Positions 19,018-31,093 of a DNA stretch of 64,000 nucleotides are shown here, piece after piece. The position numbers and the translations under genes are program-made. The stretch's first letter is position 1. Each line of letters begins with the position of its first letter. The stretch is from Isoetes taiwanensis (Eukaryota > Streptophyta > Lycopodiopsida > Isoetales > Isoetaceae), in assembly GCA_021234155.1 (NCBI GenBank), contig JAJEKV010000011.1, positions 23,804,101 to 23,868,100 of the forward strand, in the 5' to 3' direction. Under the pieces are notes generated by a model, which was not told the DNA's origin, ran no database searches, and saw only the letters and a list, made by a program, of their open reading frames with translations.

Positions 19018-19165
19018 AACTTCTGTACCTGCTAGGAGTTTGGGATGACATAACACTTACTATGATGTGGCAATAGGAAGTCATGACGTGACACAACCTA
19101 GGGTTTGATGATGTGCCACACGCAACGTAGGGTTTCATGATGTGGCACTAAAATGCCGATGGGAT
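18990..19165. repeat. Diverged tandem repeats of CTAGGGTTTGATGATGTGGCAC
   Basis: Three related units carry [CG]TAGGGTTT[GC]ATGATGT at about 19001, 19099 and 19125, and a weaker one (TTTAGGGTTGATTGTATGACATG) at about 19168. The core TAGGGTTT is shared with the plant telomere repeat but the period is not. Confidence 0.7.
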
Positions 19166-19399
19166 AATTTAGGGTTGATTGTATGACATGATACATGGCA
19201 CGATAATATGGCAACCTAGAATTCGATATGCACCCCATACATATATCACGAGATACTTTTCTAATATAAATAAGAAGATAAGAATATAAATTTAGGTATT
19301 TATTCAAAGACACTTGTTCAAAGCTTTTCTCTACGCTAATTCTCGTTATGTTCAAATTAATATATATAGTCATGGCGGAGGCTCAATTCTTAGCGGTCT

Positions 19400-21780
19400 T
19401 CCTCATTGTGGCCCTCTTTTTGGCGATGCAATATTCATGGCGTTATCGTCTCCCCCATCCCCCGGTCAAGGCGGTCAAAAGCATGCGGCGTAGTGGCACA
19501 TTTGAACCATGAAAATACTATTTTTTCATCCTGTATGGTTTGTAAGTATCATTCTATTATTGCAACCAATATCATTCATGGTTATCAAATGTTTCTCTCA
19601 CAATTTCTTTTGATCTAGGTGTGCTCTTTTTTCTCGGCGATGAATAGAGGTAATGCGTCGTCACGGAGAAATGACGAAGGCGAAGGTAAGTATTTATATA
19701 GTTTTTATTATAAGCTTTACCCTCTAATTAGGTATGTGAGTTTATGCATGGAGTTTTTAATTTGTTGTGTAGAGGAAAGGGGCGAGTTTAGAGAAAATAG
19801 GAGGAGGACTCCCGAGGGTAGGGGCAATCGTCTTTGATGTTCCAAAGGCATGAACCTCCACTGTCCACTACACCAGAGGTTTGGGTATTAAGATAGCTTT
19901 TATAAAAATAATAAATAAATGAATTGTTTTTGCATGATATTTGTGTATACCGCGGCTCCTCCGCCGCTCCCCCCTTCCTCAAACATGTCTCCCACAAGAG
20001 AGACCAAATTCACGGCATATTTTGCCTCTTTTTGACACCAAGCCGCCCGGTTAAGCTGACCTCCGCTCCTATTCCCCAAACATAGTGTTGATTATCGGCC
20101 TCCACGTTCTCGCGAGAATATTGAGATGCGCTAAGCGTAGTATGGACTCCCGTTCTAGGCAAAGAGGCGGAATATAGATTTTTCTAATGCAAGGAACTTG
20201 GAGGAAGATTTCAGCGGTAAATATATATCCACTTCACATGCCAAACATTTCTTTGGTTTCGCGGCATATTAAAGATGCTCATTCTCTCATTACTTCAGAT
20301 CAAAAGTAGTGGAGCAACAAACTCTAGCGTTCAAGATGTGACGATCATCACGCGGTTAGGGATCAGAAGAACATGGTGGCTTCCTTGACTTGGAGAGGGA
20401 AAGGATCGACCCGGCGTCCACGTGTCAGCGAAGAAGAGCGTCCATTTAAGCTTTGTTTTAGACCGTAAGTCTGCGAGGTGATTTGGCCCGAATATACCCG
20501 ACTATCATATTAATAATAATTTTTTGATGTAAGTTATGTGAACATATTATTTAAGATATCAACCTTAAATATTAGTACTTTGTCATCTAAATTTGTTGTT
20601 TTGTTCATTCTCTTCACTTAGAATACATTGTAAAGTGCTCAAAGCGGTTCTTAATTGGGGCCGGGATATATATATTGACATGATGAACATAAACACGCTT
20701 TTATATACCCACCATTTATGCTTCCCCGAGGGGCGGCTCTTCCTAAGAAGGATGATGAGGGAAGTGTCTTTTATACTACGAGGGACGATCACAAATAATA
20801 TCTCGTTTATGGCCTCCCGGTATAGGGGAGAGTGGCACGGCACTTATGACCAGCGAAATAGAGGCGTCAAAAATAAAATGAAAGAGAGTTTCGAGGAGAT
20901 AGAAAAAAGCAAAGGCGTTTAGCGGAAAAAGCTCACTTGATGATGGACTTGACCTCTGAAAAAAGGAGGTACATGACCTAGTCATAGTCTTGTTTTTATT
21001 ATTTTGATATTGCGTTGATCTATCGATTTATGTCAAAGGCACCATGTGGTCAAAGGAACCAAGCGGACTTGCGAAAAGAAGGAGGCGATTGGTCAAAAGT
21101 CCCTAAACCACTTAATCTCCACAAGGAAGATATCAAGGTATTTCTTATTTTTTGTTATTCGTTCACTTTAACTTGTGATAGTGTTGTGTGTCTTGCAATC
21201 AGTTGCATTGAGCGTGCAAAGGATCGAGAAAAACAAACATAGAGCTCGGGACCTAACAAAGCAACTAAAAGTGGCGGCCGTCTCATTTGGGCGCGGTCGG
21301 TCGAAAAAGGGTTTCTCTATAGATTACATAAGAGCTATATTAGTTCACATTAATTTTAATAAGAACTTTAAATGTCACTAGCTAATACTTTCGTTATATT
21401 GTCATAGGAACATCTATCACGGGTTTCCCTAACAAGCAAAGTACAAGTAGCCGCGGGCGTGGAGTTTTTATCTGTATCAACGGTTATACACGATTTAGGG
21501 AACTGTCCCCACTTTAATTTCGGGAATGCGGGTAGCGTTGTAGAAAATTATTATAATTCTATGAACTACATTAACGCCATATTCTTTTGGTTTTATAGGA
21601 AGGGAAGTTGGCGGATATGAATGAAGGTCTAGAGAGCATGACATGGGCGCGGGCGGGGGTCGCCCGAGGGATCTGCAAACATTGGAGAGCCATACAATGC
21701 AAACAAGCCGATCGGTGGCCGGTTGAGCGTCCTCAAACTATGTACTTTCGATGACTACTCCTTTGAATCGAGAGAGATTA
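19400..21780 (+). other. Unidentified gene fragments with splice-like junctions
   Basis: No family is recognised with confidence. Several short protein-like stretches read on the plus strand are separated by AT-rich gaps with plausible splice signals. For example, 'gatctag' ends a gap at 19619 before MNRGNASSRRNDEGE, which then meets 'gtaagtatttatatag' at 19686. 'gttgtgtag' precedes ERGEFRENRRRTPEGRG near 19773. Later pieces are EWHGTYDQRNRGVKNKMKES and EEIEKSKGV (20830-20920), and QRNQADLRKEGGDWSKV near 21055. Basic Arg/Gly-rich termini and a Lys/Glu-rich middle would fit an En/Spm-associated plant transposon protein, but this is a guess. It could equally be an unrelated pseudogene. Confidence 0.3.
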
Positions 21781-21821
21781 GCTCTAGGCTAAAAGGGTGG
21801 ATACTCCTCTTAATCTGAGTC

Positions 21822-21975
21822 TTTTGTGATTATTTAAAAATATAAATACAATTCACTTTTTTTGTGATTATTTAAAAATATAAATATAAAATAATTTTGT
21901 GACTATTTAAAAATATAAATATATGAAACACTTTTGTGATTATTTAAAAATATTTTTATATTTATATTTTTATAT
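21822..21975. repeat. AT-rich tandem repeat, about 36-bp period, four units
   Basis: Units starting TTTTGTGATTATTTAAAAAT (one reads GTGACT) begin near 21822, 21859, 21895 and 21932, with variable tails of ATAAATAT. A T-rich tract follows. Confidence 0.9.
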
Positions 21976-22029
21976 AAATATATTTTTTATTTTTTTTTTT
22001 TCCCTCACATCGCATCCGCGTTTTTTTGC

Positions 22030-22475
22030 CACGATAACTTTTTTTTGCCACGGGCTTTTCTTATGGCACGCTTATTTTCTAATCTTTCCACGCGTATATT
22101 CCACGCGTCACGCCGCATATACGCATACACGCGGGTCTTAATACGCGACGCAGTATATATTCCACGCGGTATATTCCACGCGTTCGTTCTGCCACGCAGC
22201 TACGCCGCGATGCTAATGTTATACACGCGCGGGCTTCTTTACGCGACGCTGGGATTTTTTGCGATGTTCCACCGTATGCCCCACTGGTATAGGCTTCACG
22301 GTTTCACGCCGCGATGCGACGCTGGCGCTGCACGCTCGTCACGCTCGGCATGTGACGCACCGCCGGACGTCAAAGATAGCGCAACGACGCAAGTCGCGAT
22401 GCGACGCGGTCCGGCGAACGACGTCAAGGACGCCGCCGACGTCAGATGTGACGTCATCAGACACGCCAATGACCC
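22030..22475. other. CpG-dense block upstream of the oxidase exon
   Basis: CACGCG, ACGCGTATATTCCACGCG and GCGACGC motifs are packed at 22080-22260, then GCGATGCGACGC, GGACGTCA, GACGCGG and TGACGTCA at 22310-22470. CpG is far more frequent than in the flanking kilobases. TGACGTCA is a recognised bZIP core. The block lies in what should be the intron before the oxidase exon, or a promoter if the exon is separate. Confidence 0.7.
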
Positions 22476-22508
22476 TTTTCTTGTTGTGTTTGTTTTGTTG
22501 TATTATAG

Positions 22509-23252
22509 GTGAATACCAGTCAACCATTTGGTGGAGGATGGACAAATGATGGCTTCATCTTCAATGGCTATCCAGTGGTTGGATTTCAAAACAATATCCA
22601 AACCTCAGGGACCTGTCAAAATGACCTCACATGCTTTTGGGATCATCGAGTCCATGACTTATTCTTTTACAACATGGAATTCTCCATTTCTCTCAATAAG
22701 ATCAAGGACTTCATAATTGATATTAAAAAGCTTCAACATATTCGACCATATAGCTTGTGTGGAGTGGACTTGTACCATGGGTTATCCCTACGTTACGTCA
22801 AAGAGTCCAGTGCCTATTTAGGTCGATCTGAAGATTCAATCGACATTGATATTCTTTACTACAGGTCCAAGGATCCTACCATGCCACGTTTAAATGAAAA
22901 TATAATTGAGGAGATTGAGCAAATGGCCATGATTAAGTATAACGGCCTTCCGCACTGGGGTAAGAATCGACCAATAGCATTTCAAGGTGCTGCTAAAAAG
23001 TATCCAAGGATGAAACAATTTCTGCAGGCAAAATTTGAGCTTGATCCTAATGAATTGTTTTCTAGTGAGTGGTCCGATGCAGTTCTAGGAATAGATGGGA
23101 ATGGATTGTCTAGATCAAAGAACTTTTGCGCACTAGAAGGATTATGTATCTGTTCAGAGGATCGACATTGTGCACCACAAAAAAATTATTTGTGCAGAGC
23201 TGGCTATATTTTTAAGGATGCTCGTGTATGCAGATACATCCCAAATGAATGA
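22509..23252 (+). CDS. L-gulonolactone oxidase-like protein, 3' terminal exon
   Basis: This 247-codon exon starts right after a pyrimidine-rich splice acceptor (TATTATAG, AG at 22507-22508) and ends with TGA at 23250. It encodes the C-terminal part of plant L-gulono-1,4-lactone oxidase-like enzymes, FAD enzymes of the vanillyl-alcohol-oxidase superfamily that act on aldonolactones. Visible signatures in order: GFIFNGYPVVGFQN (residues 16-29), the FFYNMEFSI block (53-61), DIDILYYRSKDPTMPRLNEN (113-132), PHWGKNRPIAFQGA (150-163; HWGK is the HWxK motif of aldonolactone oxidases), LFSSEWSDAVLGI (184-196) and the family Cys-rich tail CALEGLCICSEDRHCAP (206-222). Usual family length is about 550-600 residues, so the N-terminal FAD-binding half is missing here. 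No exon for it was found in the preceding 5 kb. The frame is intact, unlike its surroundings. Confidence 0.9.
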   Translation: MNTSQPFGGGWTNDGFIFNGYPVVGFQNNIQTSGTCQNDLTCFWDHRVHDLFFYNMEFSISLNKIKDFIIDIKKLQHIRPYSLCGVDLYHGLSLRYVKESSAYLGRSEDSIDIDILYYRSKDPTMPRLNENIIEEIEQMAMIKYNGLPHWGKNRPIAFQGAAKKYPRMKQFLQAKFELDPNELFSSEWSDAVLGIDGNGLSRSKNFCALEGLCICSEDRHCAPQKNYLCRAGYIFKDARVCRYIPNE

Positions 23253-26200
23253 GATGGAGCAAATTGGATTGAATTGTTCCCATATAAGGGTTCGATATTC
23301 CCTCAAAACCTTAGGCGGAAGCATATTTCATATTTCAAAATCATAGGCGCCTCCAATCATAAATGGCTATAAGCAAAATGAGAGGTGCTCACAGGCTAAC
23401 CTCTGATTTAGGTCGTGGGATCAATGAATCGGCGATTATGGTAGTAAGGGTGCACCTCGTTTATTACAATAACTTATTTATGAGCCTTGTTGCCACTTTC
23501 AACATTATAAAATCTAAAATTAGTATAACCACGAAATCGCTTGGGACCTTCATCCCGAACTTTTCATAGCTATTCAATATGATTTTTGTGGTCTCACGGT
23601 GATGGCATGATATCTCTTGAAATGCGCAAAAACACCTAAACAAAACTTACTTGAGTTTTGGTAGCCTAATATACATATTGAAATCAAGAATGTGTCTATG
23701 TTAAGTGTTGACCACCCAAAAATGGCACTAAATTCTTTTTATTGAGTGCAAACACAACTTTACTATTTGTCTTGGTGTAAAAAGACATAGAAGAGGATAA
23801 GATTTTTACTTTTCAGTGAGATTTTCAGTCAAATGATTGTAACCCAACACATTGGTGCAAAAGCTTTAGTGTTTCAGCTTCTTGAATTTCTCAAATTTAA
23901 TGGTTGAATTTGACTACATGTGGCATCACTCTAACATAAAAAGCAGTTTTGGACTTTAAAATAAATATGTTATAGCTCTAGAATAATAGTAGAGTGTTGC
24001 ACCGTTTTCTTTGTTAGTGGACACAAACACTTTTAGCCTGAAGCGGTAAGTTGTTTGGAACTCAAGAGTCTATCTTCAATGCAAATTCATTTATTGTTTA
24101 TTGATACAACCTTATAGAAAAGGATATTGTTGCTCATGTCATGTATGAACATGGTGTAAAGTTGTAATCAAGGTTTTATTTACGGTCTTCCATCCATCTA
24201 AGAATGGTGGTTGCATCTGGCTTGATTGAAGAGGTAATCTTTATTATTCTGAACAAAATGCCTCTCATGGCAATTTGAAAATTACAATTCAGAAACTTAC
24301 ATTTTTAGTTTAATCAATATGAAACATCAGTCTGATGATGAGTATATCTAATGTCATTGGATTGTTTTCACATACCAATAATACATTATAATGGATATGT
24401 CATCATGAACTATATTTATAATGTCATTGGATTCTGTGAAGTAAACATTTATCAAAAAGATAATAATTCCAGACAAACACTTTAAGTTCTTTAAGTAATA
24501 ATGGTGATATGTAGGATATCGTTTTGTACGTTCACATATATTCCATTTTGAATATGCATAGGAGATATCCTACTTACATTAGGCATTTTCAATTGCATGT
24601 CATAGTGCCTCGATACCAACTTTAATAATTAATCTATTGGTAGCACTAATGTTATGACTTCTGCTATGTAATGAATAACATCATAAAGTGGTCAACAAGA
24701 GTTTAACATGGCAATGAGAATTGAATAACAATGTATGATTTTTTATATTGTAGAAAGGAATAAAGTATCCCAATATGATTTAATATGGTAAATGGGATGA
24801 GAGATTTTTATTTAAGTGTGTAAGGCCATTGTTCACGGATTTGGTATTTTGCATAGTAAGATGTTGGTCTCCCAGAGTTTGTTTGGAGCGTGCGAGGATG
24901 GAGCATCTTCCTCCACTGAGTCTGGTATTTGTTGATTTACTGATCTCTTAAGCCATTGTGTGGCATTGCAGAGGCCGATGCGTGCATGTGGAGTGTGGAG
25001 CTTGTATTGTATGGAGTCTCGGCCTTTCCCACATGCATCTTGCCCTCTCCACGGGAATTATTCTGACTTGGGATCGTAATGCGTGTGCTCTTCCGGCTAA
25101 GATTATGCCTCGATTTTATCACCCTCTTCTCTCCTTTCTTGTGGGTTTCCCTCCTACCCCCTGCGCCTGCCCTTGAACGCCCTTTGTGCATGCTGGGGAG
25201 CCGGGCGTTGAAGCGGCTGGCACGTGCTCACTTTGGAGAGATTGGTATTGGGGTGAGTGCGGCTACAAAGCCCCGTGGGAGTTCTTTGAGCTCACTTCGC
25301 TGAGGCGGTAATAGGGCTATCTAGAACCATTAGGGGAGTATTAAAAAGCTACACATACCTATAGTCCCTCGGGATGATGTGGTAGTGCTGAGTTTGGAAG
25401 AGGTTCATCAGGATGTTGTGTCTTCTAACGCGTAGAATGGCAGGATGCGGCTATTCATGACTGCTTGACCCCTTGAGCAAAGTGGTCTTTAAAGCAGGGT
25501 TCACCGATAAGCGTGGACATAGACTCACTTCCCCAGAAGGTTAGGTTATACGTGGCGGGGTGGTACCTGCATTTGTATCGGGGAGTGAATGCCCTTGTGA
25601 AAGGTGGGGGTTTAGGCGGGTGTAAACACATCCTGCCCATGACCCATGGCGCTACCATCATTGAGGCTGTGGAACGTGTCTGATTTTATGCCTCACTTCG
25701 CGTGCACCGGGGGTGGGTGGGGCTCTGCATTTGAGTGAGATTGACTAGCCCGGCAATTCTTTGCTTCGTAATGTCATCTATCACGGTGCTTGGCGGCTCT
25801 TCAAACGACAATACCATCATCGTGGCTTGGTTGGTGTGGCCTGATTTAAGGCGGCTGGCGGTTGTAAGGATCTTCGGGATTCAACGGCCTGCTGACCTCT
25901 CTGATTCCTCATTTCAGTCTGAAGCTATTCCAAGCTTCACAGTGTTCCGGGGAGTAGAAGTTTGCCATTTGCGTGGGACTTCTTGGGTGTTGTAGATGGT
26001 GATGGTGGTTTATGCGGTGGTAGGTGCGGTTTTTACGTAGAGTTTGTTGTGGAGTGTCGAAATTATCACTTTGTCTCTTTGGGGCGAGTTCTCCTTCCTC
26101 CTCACTTGCTTTTATAACATTACCATTCTTTTAATATATTGATGACCACAGTTCTTCAAAAAACTTAACTATATATTATGTACTATTGTTTAGTATGTCG

Positions 26201-28790
26201 ATTTACCGTGAATTGGTATTTGATCACATCTATATTACGGTACATTGACACTTGGTAATTTTAAGCGCATAATTATCATGATGCTTCACAGTGGTTATTT
26301 TCATGAATTCTTTATAGTGATTAATCCACTGAATTACGATATAGGTAAATATACTTGGTTTAAATATGCTAATATCATTTTTTCACCCTATTTTCTCCCA
26401 TGGTAATATAACATAATTATTTTTGGTGGTTTTTTCTAACAATTTTAAAATGCGGTGATATTTTGCACACTAGTAATTGATGGACAACATATAGCGTGGC
26501 AAATTGCCGCCGGTTTAAATCTGTTACTGCTTAGCGTTTTCCTATGATTTCAAATAGTTAATGCGATGCGATTTTGCAATCATATATATGATATTTAATA
26601 ATTAGCTTCATGTAGTAGGAGTTTTAGTCATATATTGAAGCTGTGATATTTGACCTGATATATTGCTTACGATAAGCTAGCGGCTTTTTTAGAACATGTT
26701 TTTGATTACAAAGTATTATGATGTTGTATATAATGATTATTGAAGATTTCATTGTACAGAACAGTATTGCTTTTGATGACTCATTGCTTTTTAATTAGAG
26801 AGGGAGATAGGGCAACATTTGGAGCCGCAGTCTAAAAACACGGGGCTCATCTTGAATATTTTTATTTAAAACAAGATTTGATATATAACACCCGGATGTG
26901 TAGTAGCAGCAAGCCTCACGTCTAAAGTATGGGGGTTTCAATAAATCAACCTCATCTTCAATACATCCTTGGCATGTCCCCTCTTGATTATAGATAATTT
27001 CAGGCTTCTCATCTTGTTGATTTGGGAGAATGAGCCGGTTTCATTAAAACCTAAAACAAATGCAAAACCCATAAGCAAATAACTAAAGTTATTTTTCAAA
27101 ACCTTAATAAATGCACTTACCAAGCATCGTAAGCATTTTTTTTCTTTGCCCAGATTCGTCTCCCTTATCCATCATTTATCTAATAAAAGTACACATCCAT
27201 CACACCAGTTTCACACAATCCAATGGATATTCTTTGTTTTAAGCACAAGCGAAAGTGACTATATTTGGAATACCATCTGACTTGATTTTGATCAAAGAAT
27301 CCCAAGCTTCTCTTTGTGCCCATTTTACGTAGCCTGCAGGATTATTTTCAAAAATAACATCGGAAGCTTGGCGTGAGAATTGAGACTTCCTTTGCTTCAA
27401 CAAGCGGGCGCATTTTGGCATGTATCCCAGCCTTGACGTGTTGCCAACAAAGGATCTCTCTTTCCATTCCCATATTAATAACTTGCTTATGCATCTGAGC
27501 TATCTGCTCGCCATACTACCACAAGCTTTCAAGCGTGGCTTAAAAGTGGCGGTAGTTTGGAGATTTTACATTTAGTTTCTTACAGTTAGAACAATTCCAA
27601 TACTTCCATGCCAAATCAAATGGGCTTCAAGCAAGCGTTGTTGCAGCGGTAGCTATTTAGGTTGCATGCCTTCTCTTCATCTCTCTATTTCTAGATCTCA
27701 TTGCATAAGCTGTATTACTGCGGTGCGGTATCCCCATAGAAACGGTAGTTAATGCTGTTGGTAGGTAACAACAACTTATCATAAATCAAATGAATTCTTG
27801 GCCGAAAATAAGTATGAACGGATGAAAATGAACAACATGGCAGATCAATGGAACATTCAAAGCTGGTAACCCTCGGGTTTTAGAACGGGGATAGAAGAAA
27901 TGGGAACAAACTTAATGCTAATAAACTTCAATTTAAATATTTTGAAAATTTTCAAGTTACTGCACGAGAAAAGGTGGCGGCTTCCTCTGCTTCCTTCAGC
28001 ACAACAGTAGCTCCCCGGTACACGCTTGCCTCATTTGTATCGCACCGGGAGAGGTACGTACGCGCCAAACCTTCAATCTTCGACTATTTTACTTTTACTC
28101 TCTTGCTCACATTCTAGGGTAGGGTGCAGCTATCACGGCCATGCAAGCTTGTGTTTCTAACCATTTTGGAATAGGGCCTTGCGAACTCGATTTTTGAAGC
28201 CATCGTTTCACATGACCACACCTTCACAGATCTTTCGATGCTTTGCGAAAGACCACATGTTTTTCTGCTGATTACGCATCTGTTCCAATAAGTAGATGCA
28301 TGAGCCATCCATGGCCCACATAAAAGCCTGCTTTCATCTCCTCTGAATCTTTGTGCTTTCCTTTTCTAATTCTAGATTCAATGTTATAATAGCACGGCGT
28401 TTTTATAGCCTTTTTATACGCTCACGAGGCTCCTCCGAATAAAGCCCGACCCATTCTTCTTCTCTTTTCAGCCCATTAAACTTAATTCATCAGTATCTCT
28501 TTTCTCTTCCCCCCTCTCATCTTCCATTTTCCACCCGATTACGTATCTCTCAATTCTTTGCTCATCCTCTGCTATCGCCGGATACGTTCATCCATGGCAT
28601 TTTTGCAAGTATCTCCTAGAACCATAATGAAACTTCTTAGCATGTTCTTTTGACGGTCTGCGGATGCGACTCTGCTGCAGTTGACCTCTTGTGTAAGCAC
28701 CCATATTTATCTTTCCTTGTGTTTTACTCTCCACACCATTCTCCGTACGGTTTTGTTCATCTCGCTATCATGCGTCAAGTTCGTAGCGCG
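23253..28790. other. AT-rich sequence without recognised genes
   Basis: 23253-24900 and 26100-27230 are AT-rich with no frame over about 90 codons and no family resemblance. 24930-26080 is more GC-balanced, with unsupported short frames on both strands. A 60-codon minus frame at 27421-27239 (AGYVKWAQREAWDSLIK) and a 64-codon one at 28308-28114 could be exon pieces but match nothing recognised. Confidence 0.5.
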
Positions 28791-28795
28791 ATGTC

Positions 28796-29230
28796 TCAGA
28801 ACTTCCATTTTCTCCATATCCTGAAACTAGTGATGCTTGACATCTCGGGTGGCATCTTATCAAAACATTTCATGCCTCTGCAAGTGAGCCATATTTCACC
28901 GTCAATCCAAGGTGTTAGCGAAATATCTTTCTTATAGCCTTTCTTAAATGCTGGCTTGGGCTTTTCGGCAAGTTTTGCTGCATCGTAGTCTTCAAATCCA
29001 GGCTTTATGTATAAAGCTGGTAGGTACATTGTCCAATTCCATGAGATGGACACAAACCTCGTGTAAATGGGCCAATATGGAAGCTGAGGATCCTCCTTAT
29101 GCATATGTAACATAGCGAAATTCTTCACGAAATTAGGCGGCACAAATTGATGGATTACGACTCTTTGTATCCAGCGGAGGACTTGGGTTTTCCATCGGGG
29201 AATGGGATATCCGAAGCCCGGGACTCTCAT
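28796..29230 (-). CDS. Unidentified 144-codon open frame
   Basis: Not recognised. The frame opens MRVPGFGYPIPRW and contains HQFVPPNFVKNFAMLHMHK, LPYWPIYTRFVSISWNW and KPGFEDYDAAKLAEKPKPAF. Composition is protein-like (Trp, Pro and Lys well represented, no low complexity) and longer than expected for chance in this AT-rich setting. Near its 3' end 'CACTTGCAGAGG' on the minus strand looks like a splice acceptor, so the last residues may be intronic. Two further minus-strand pieces at 28308-28114 and 27421-27239 could belong to the same gene. It may also be chance. Confidence 0.3.
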   Translation of the reverse strand: MRVPGFGYPIPRWKTQVLRWIQRVVIHQFVPPNFVKNFAMLHMHKEDPQLPYWPIYTRFVSISWNWTMYLPALYIKPGFEDYDAAKLAEKPKPAFKKGYKKDISLTPWIDGEIWLTCRGMKCFDKMPPEMSSITSFRIWRKWKF

Positions 29231-29650
29231 TGTCCCGATAGCCGAGAATCACCACTCAAATTGACTGCATAAGAGCTTTTGACACACGCTGGGGATTTGT
29301 GAAGGTGGCTCATGAGCAGGAAGTACGAGGTGTACACCTAAACTTATCACTTGAGGCCAGGAGCTTTGTGCTACGAGGTGCAAAAACAAAGCCCGAATAG
29401 AGCCAAGGTTTACAAAATATCTTTAAGACGAAAGGCATTACCTAATCTTATCATTGGATCACCTTATGAGCTTTGTGCTTTATGCCGAGAGAGAGTTTTC
29501 AAGCTCCATCAAGCTAGAAACAAAAGAAGGGGTTCCCAAATCGGCATCATTTTTGGTTCAAGCATCATGTTGAAAGGAAAGCGGAAACGCAGCACGAAGT
29601 TAGGAGCAAATTTTTAAGAAGCTAAAAGGACTAAGCAGTGCATACACAGT

Positions 29651-29940
29651 AGCCGGGGAGCGGCATTTGGCATAAAGCCGGATCTAACGTGAATCAAACC
29701 GCAGTTTACTCTGAGACATGAAACATCGAGCTCCTACGCTACTTACAGCATGGGACTAATATCATTAGCCCACATGTGCGAGGAAAACTGCGCCCAGCCG
29801 GGGAACCTGACGTTGGCATAAAGCCAATGTGGATCTAGCACAATGAATCAAACCGCAGTTATCACAGGACATGACATCAGGCTCTACTTCTTTACAACAG
29901 CCGGATAATATCATTACGCCACATCTGGCCAGGAAAACTT
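29651..29940. repeat. 145-bp tandem duplication
   Basis: Units 29651-29795 and 29796-29940 share AGCCGGGGA, GGCATAAAGCC, GATCTA, AATCAAACCGCAGTT, ACATGA and AATATCATTA in the same order, with small indels. Confidence 0.88.
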
Positions 29941-31093
29941 TTGCATGCTGCTCGGCGCCTCACTTACACCCATCGCCAATCTCTTCTCTTTACATGATCT
30001 CTTCTCTTCAGGGATACGTAAAAGCTAAAATTCTAAGCTGACCAAATTTTGAAATGCATTAACGGCGGAATGAACCGTGAGGATATTCTCACAAAGAAAT
30101 CTACCCTTTGCCTGGCGTAATTTAACTTATAAGGTTCTTATATAGCAATTGCCAAGTGAAGTTGTGGTTTTGGGTTGCCCCGTCTGGGCAACCCTCTTGT
30201 TGGAGGGTGGAGTGGCGTTTTGAAGGCTGGATTTCTTCTCAATATAATATGTATAGAATGGCTTCTATATAGTGGTTTTGTCGAGGTGGGATTAGTTAGG
30301 GTTTTGTGATGCCAGTGGCGGTTACGGCGGCATTGATTTGTTTGGTGGCCGGTAGAGATTGTTTTGGGCCTATGGCATTGGCATGAGATAGGCTCCTTCC
30401 TTTTCCTCCGGTACGATCCATGGCGGTGAAAGCGAGAAGGGGAAGTAGAGGAGCGGAGTCGATACTATTAATGCGGCTACTTATTTTTTGCATGGCTTTA
30501 CCACGCAATTGGCGTGAAAGCTGAGAGTTCGCAGGAACGTGGCTAGAAGCAAATGGATCCACTCCTTTGTTGTTTTACCAAAGCAAAAGATATCAAAGCT
30601 GCTTTCCCTCCACCGATCCCGTGGAGGACAAAATCACCCTACTCTGGTGTAGTTCATTTCTTTGTAGCTCCAAGAGATTTTATAGGAGACAATGTAGCTT
30701 CAAGTGTCCTTCAAAAAAAAATACTGCCTTCAAATTATTTACTCTTGAAAGTCATGGTGGTCGGGTATTGGACAGGTATTTTGTTGTATTTGTCTTGATT
30801 CGCGGCTTCAATGTATGAATGCCGACCCTCGGGGAGTTACACAAATATCGGCCGAGGCACATGTGTCGCCATTCGGTCTGACTTTAATGCCAAATGTTAA
30901 TGTACTCACGGGTTTTGAAATTGCATGCGCTTTCAGACAGTCTCATAATCCTCCTTTAGGCACATTATTTTTTGGTGATTCACATTTGCCATTGCCATTC
31001 CTTTATTCCTTCACAACGATGATATCGAAATAATTGTTTTCCTTTTTATAACTTTATGCACATACACTCTCATTTCCATTCTATGCAAGCCCA
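29941..31093. other. No recognised gene
   Basis: Short opposing frames at 30296-30562 (minus) and 30553-30818 (plus) have no recognised domain. Otherwise nothing is visible. Confidence 0.45.

Noticed and set aside
29651-29940. CRISPR-like or satellite array
   Set aside because: Only two diverged 145-bp units without short regular spacers.
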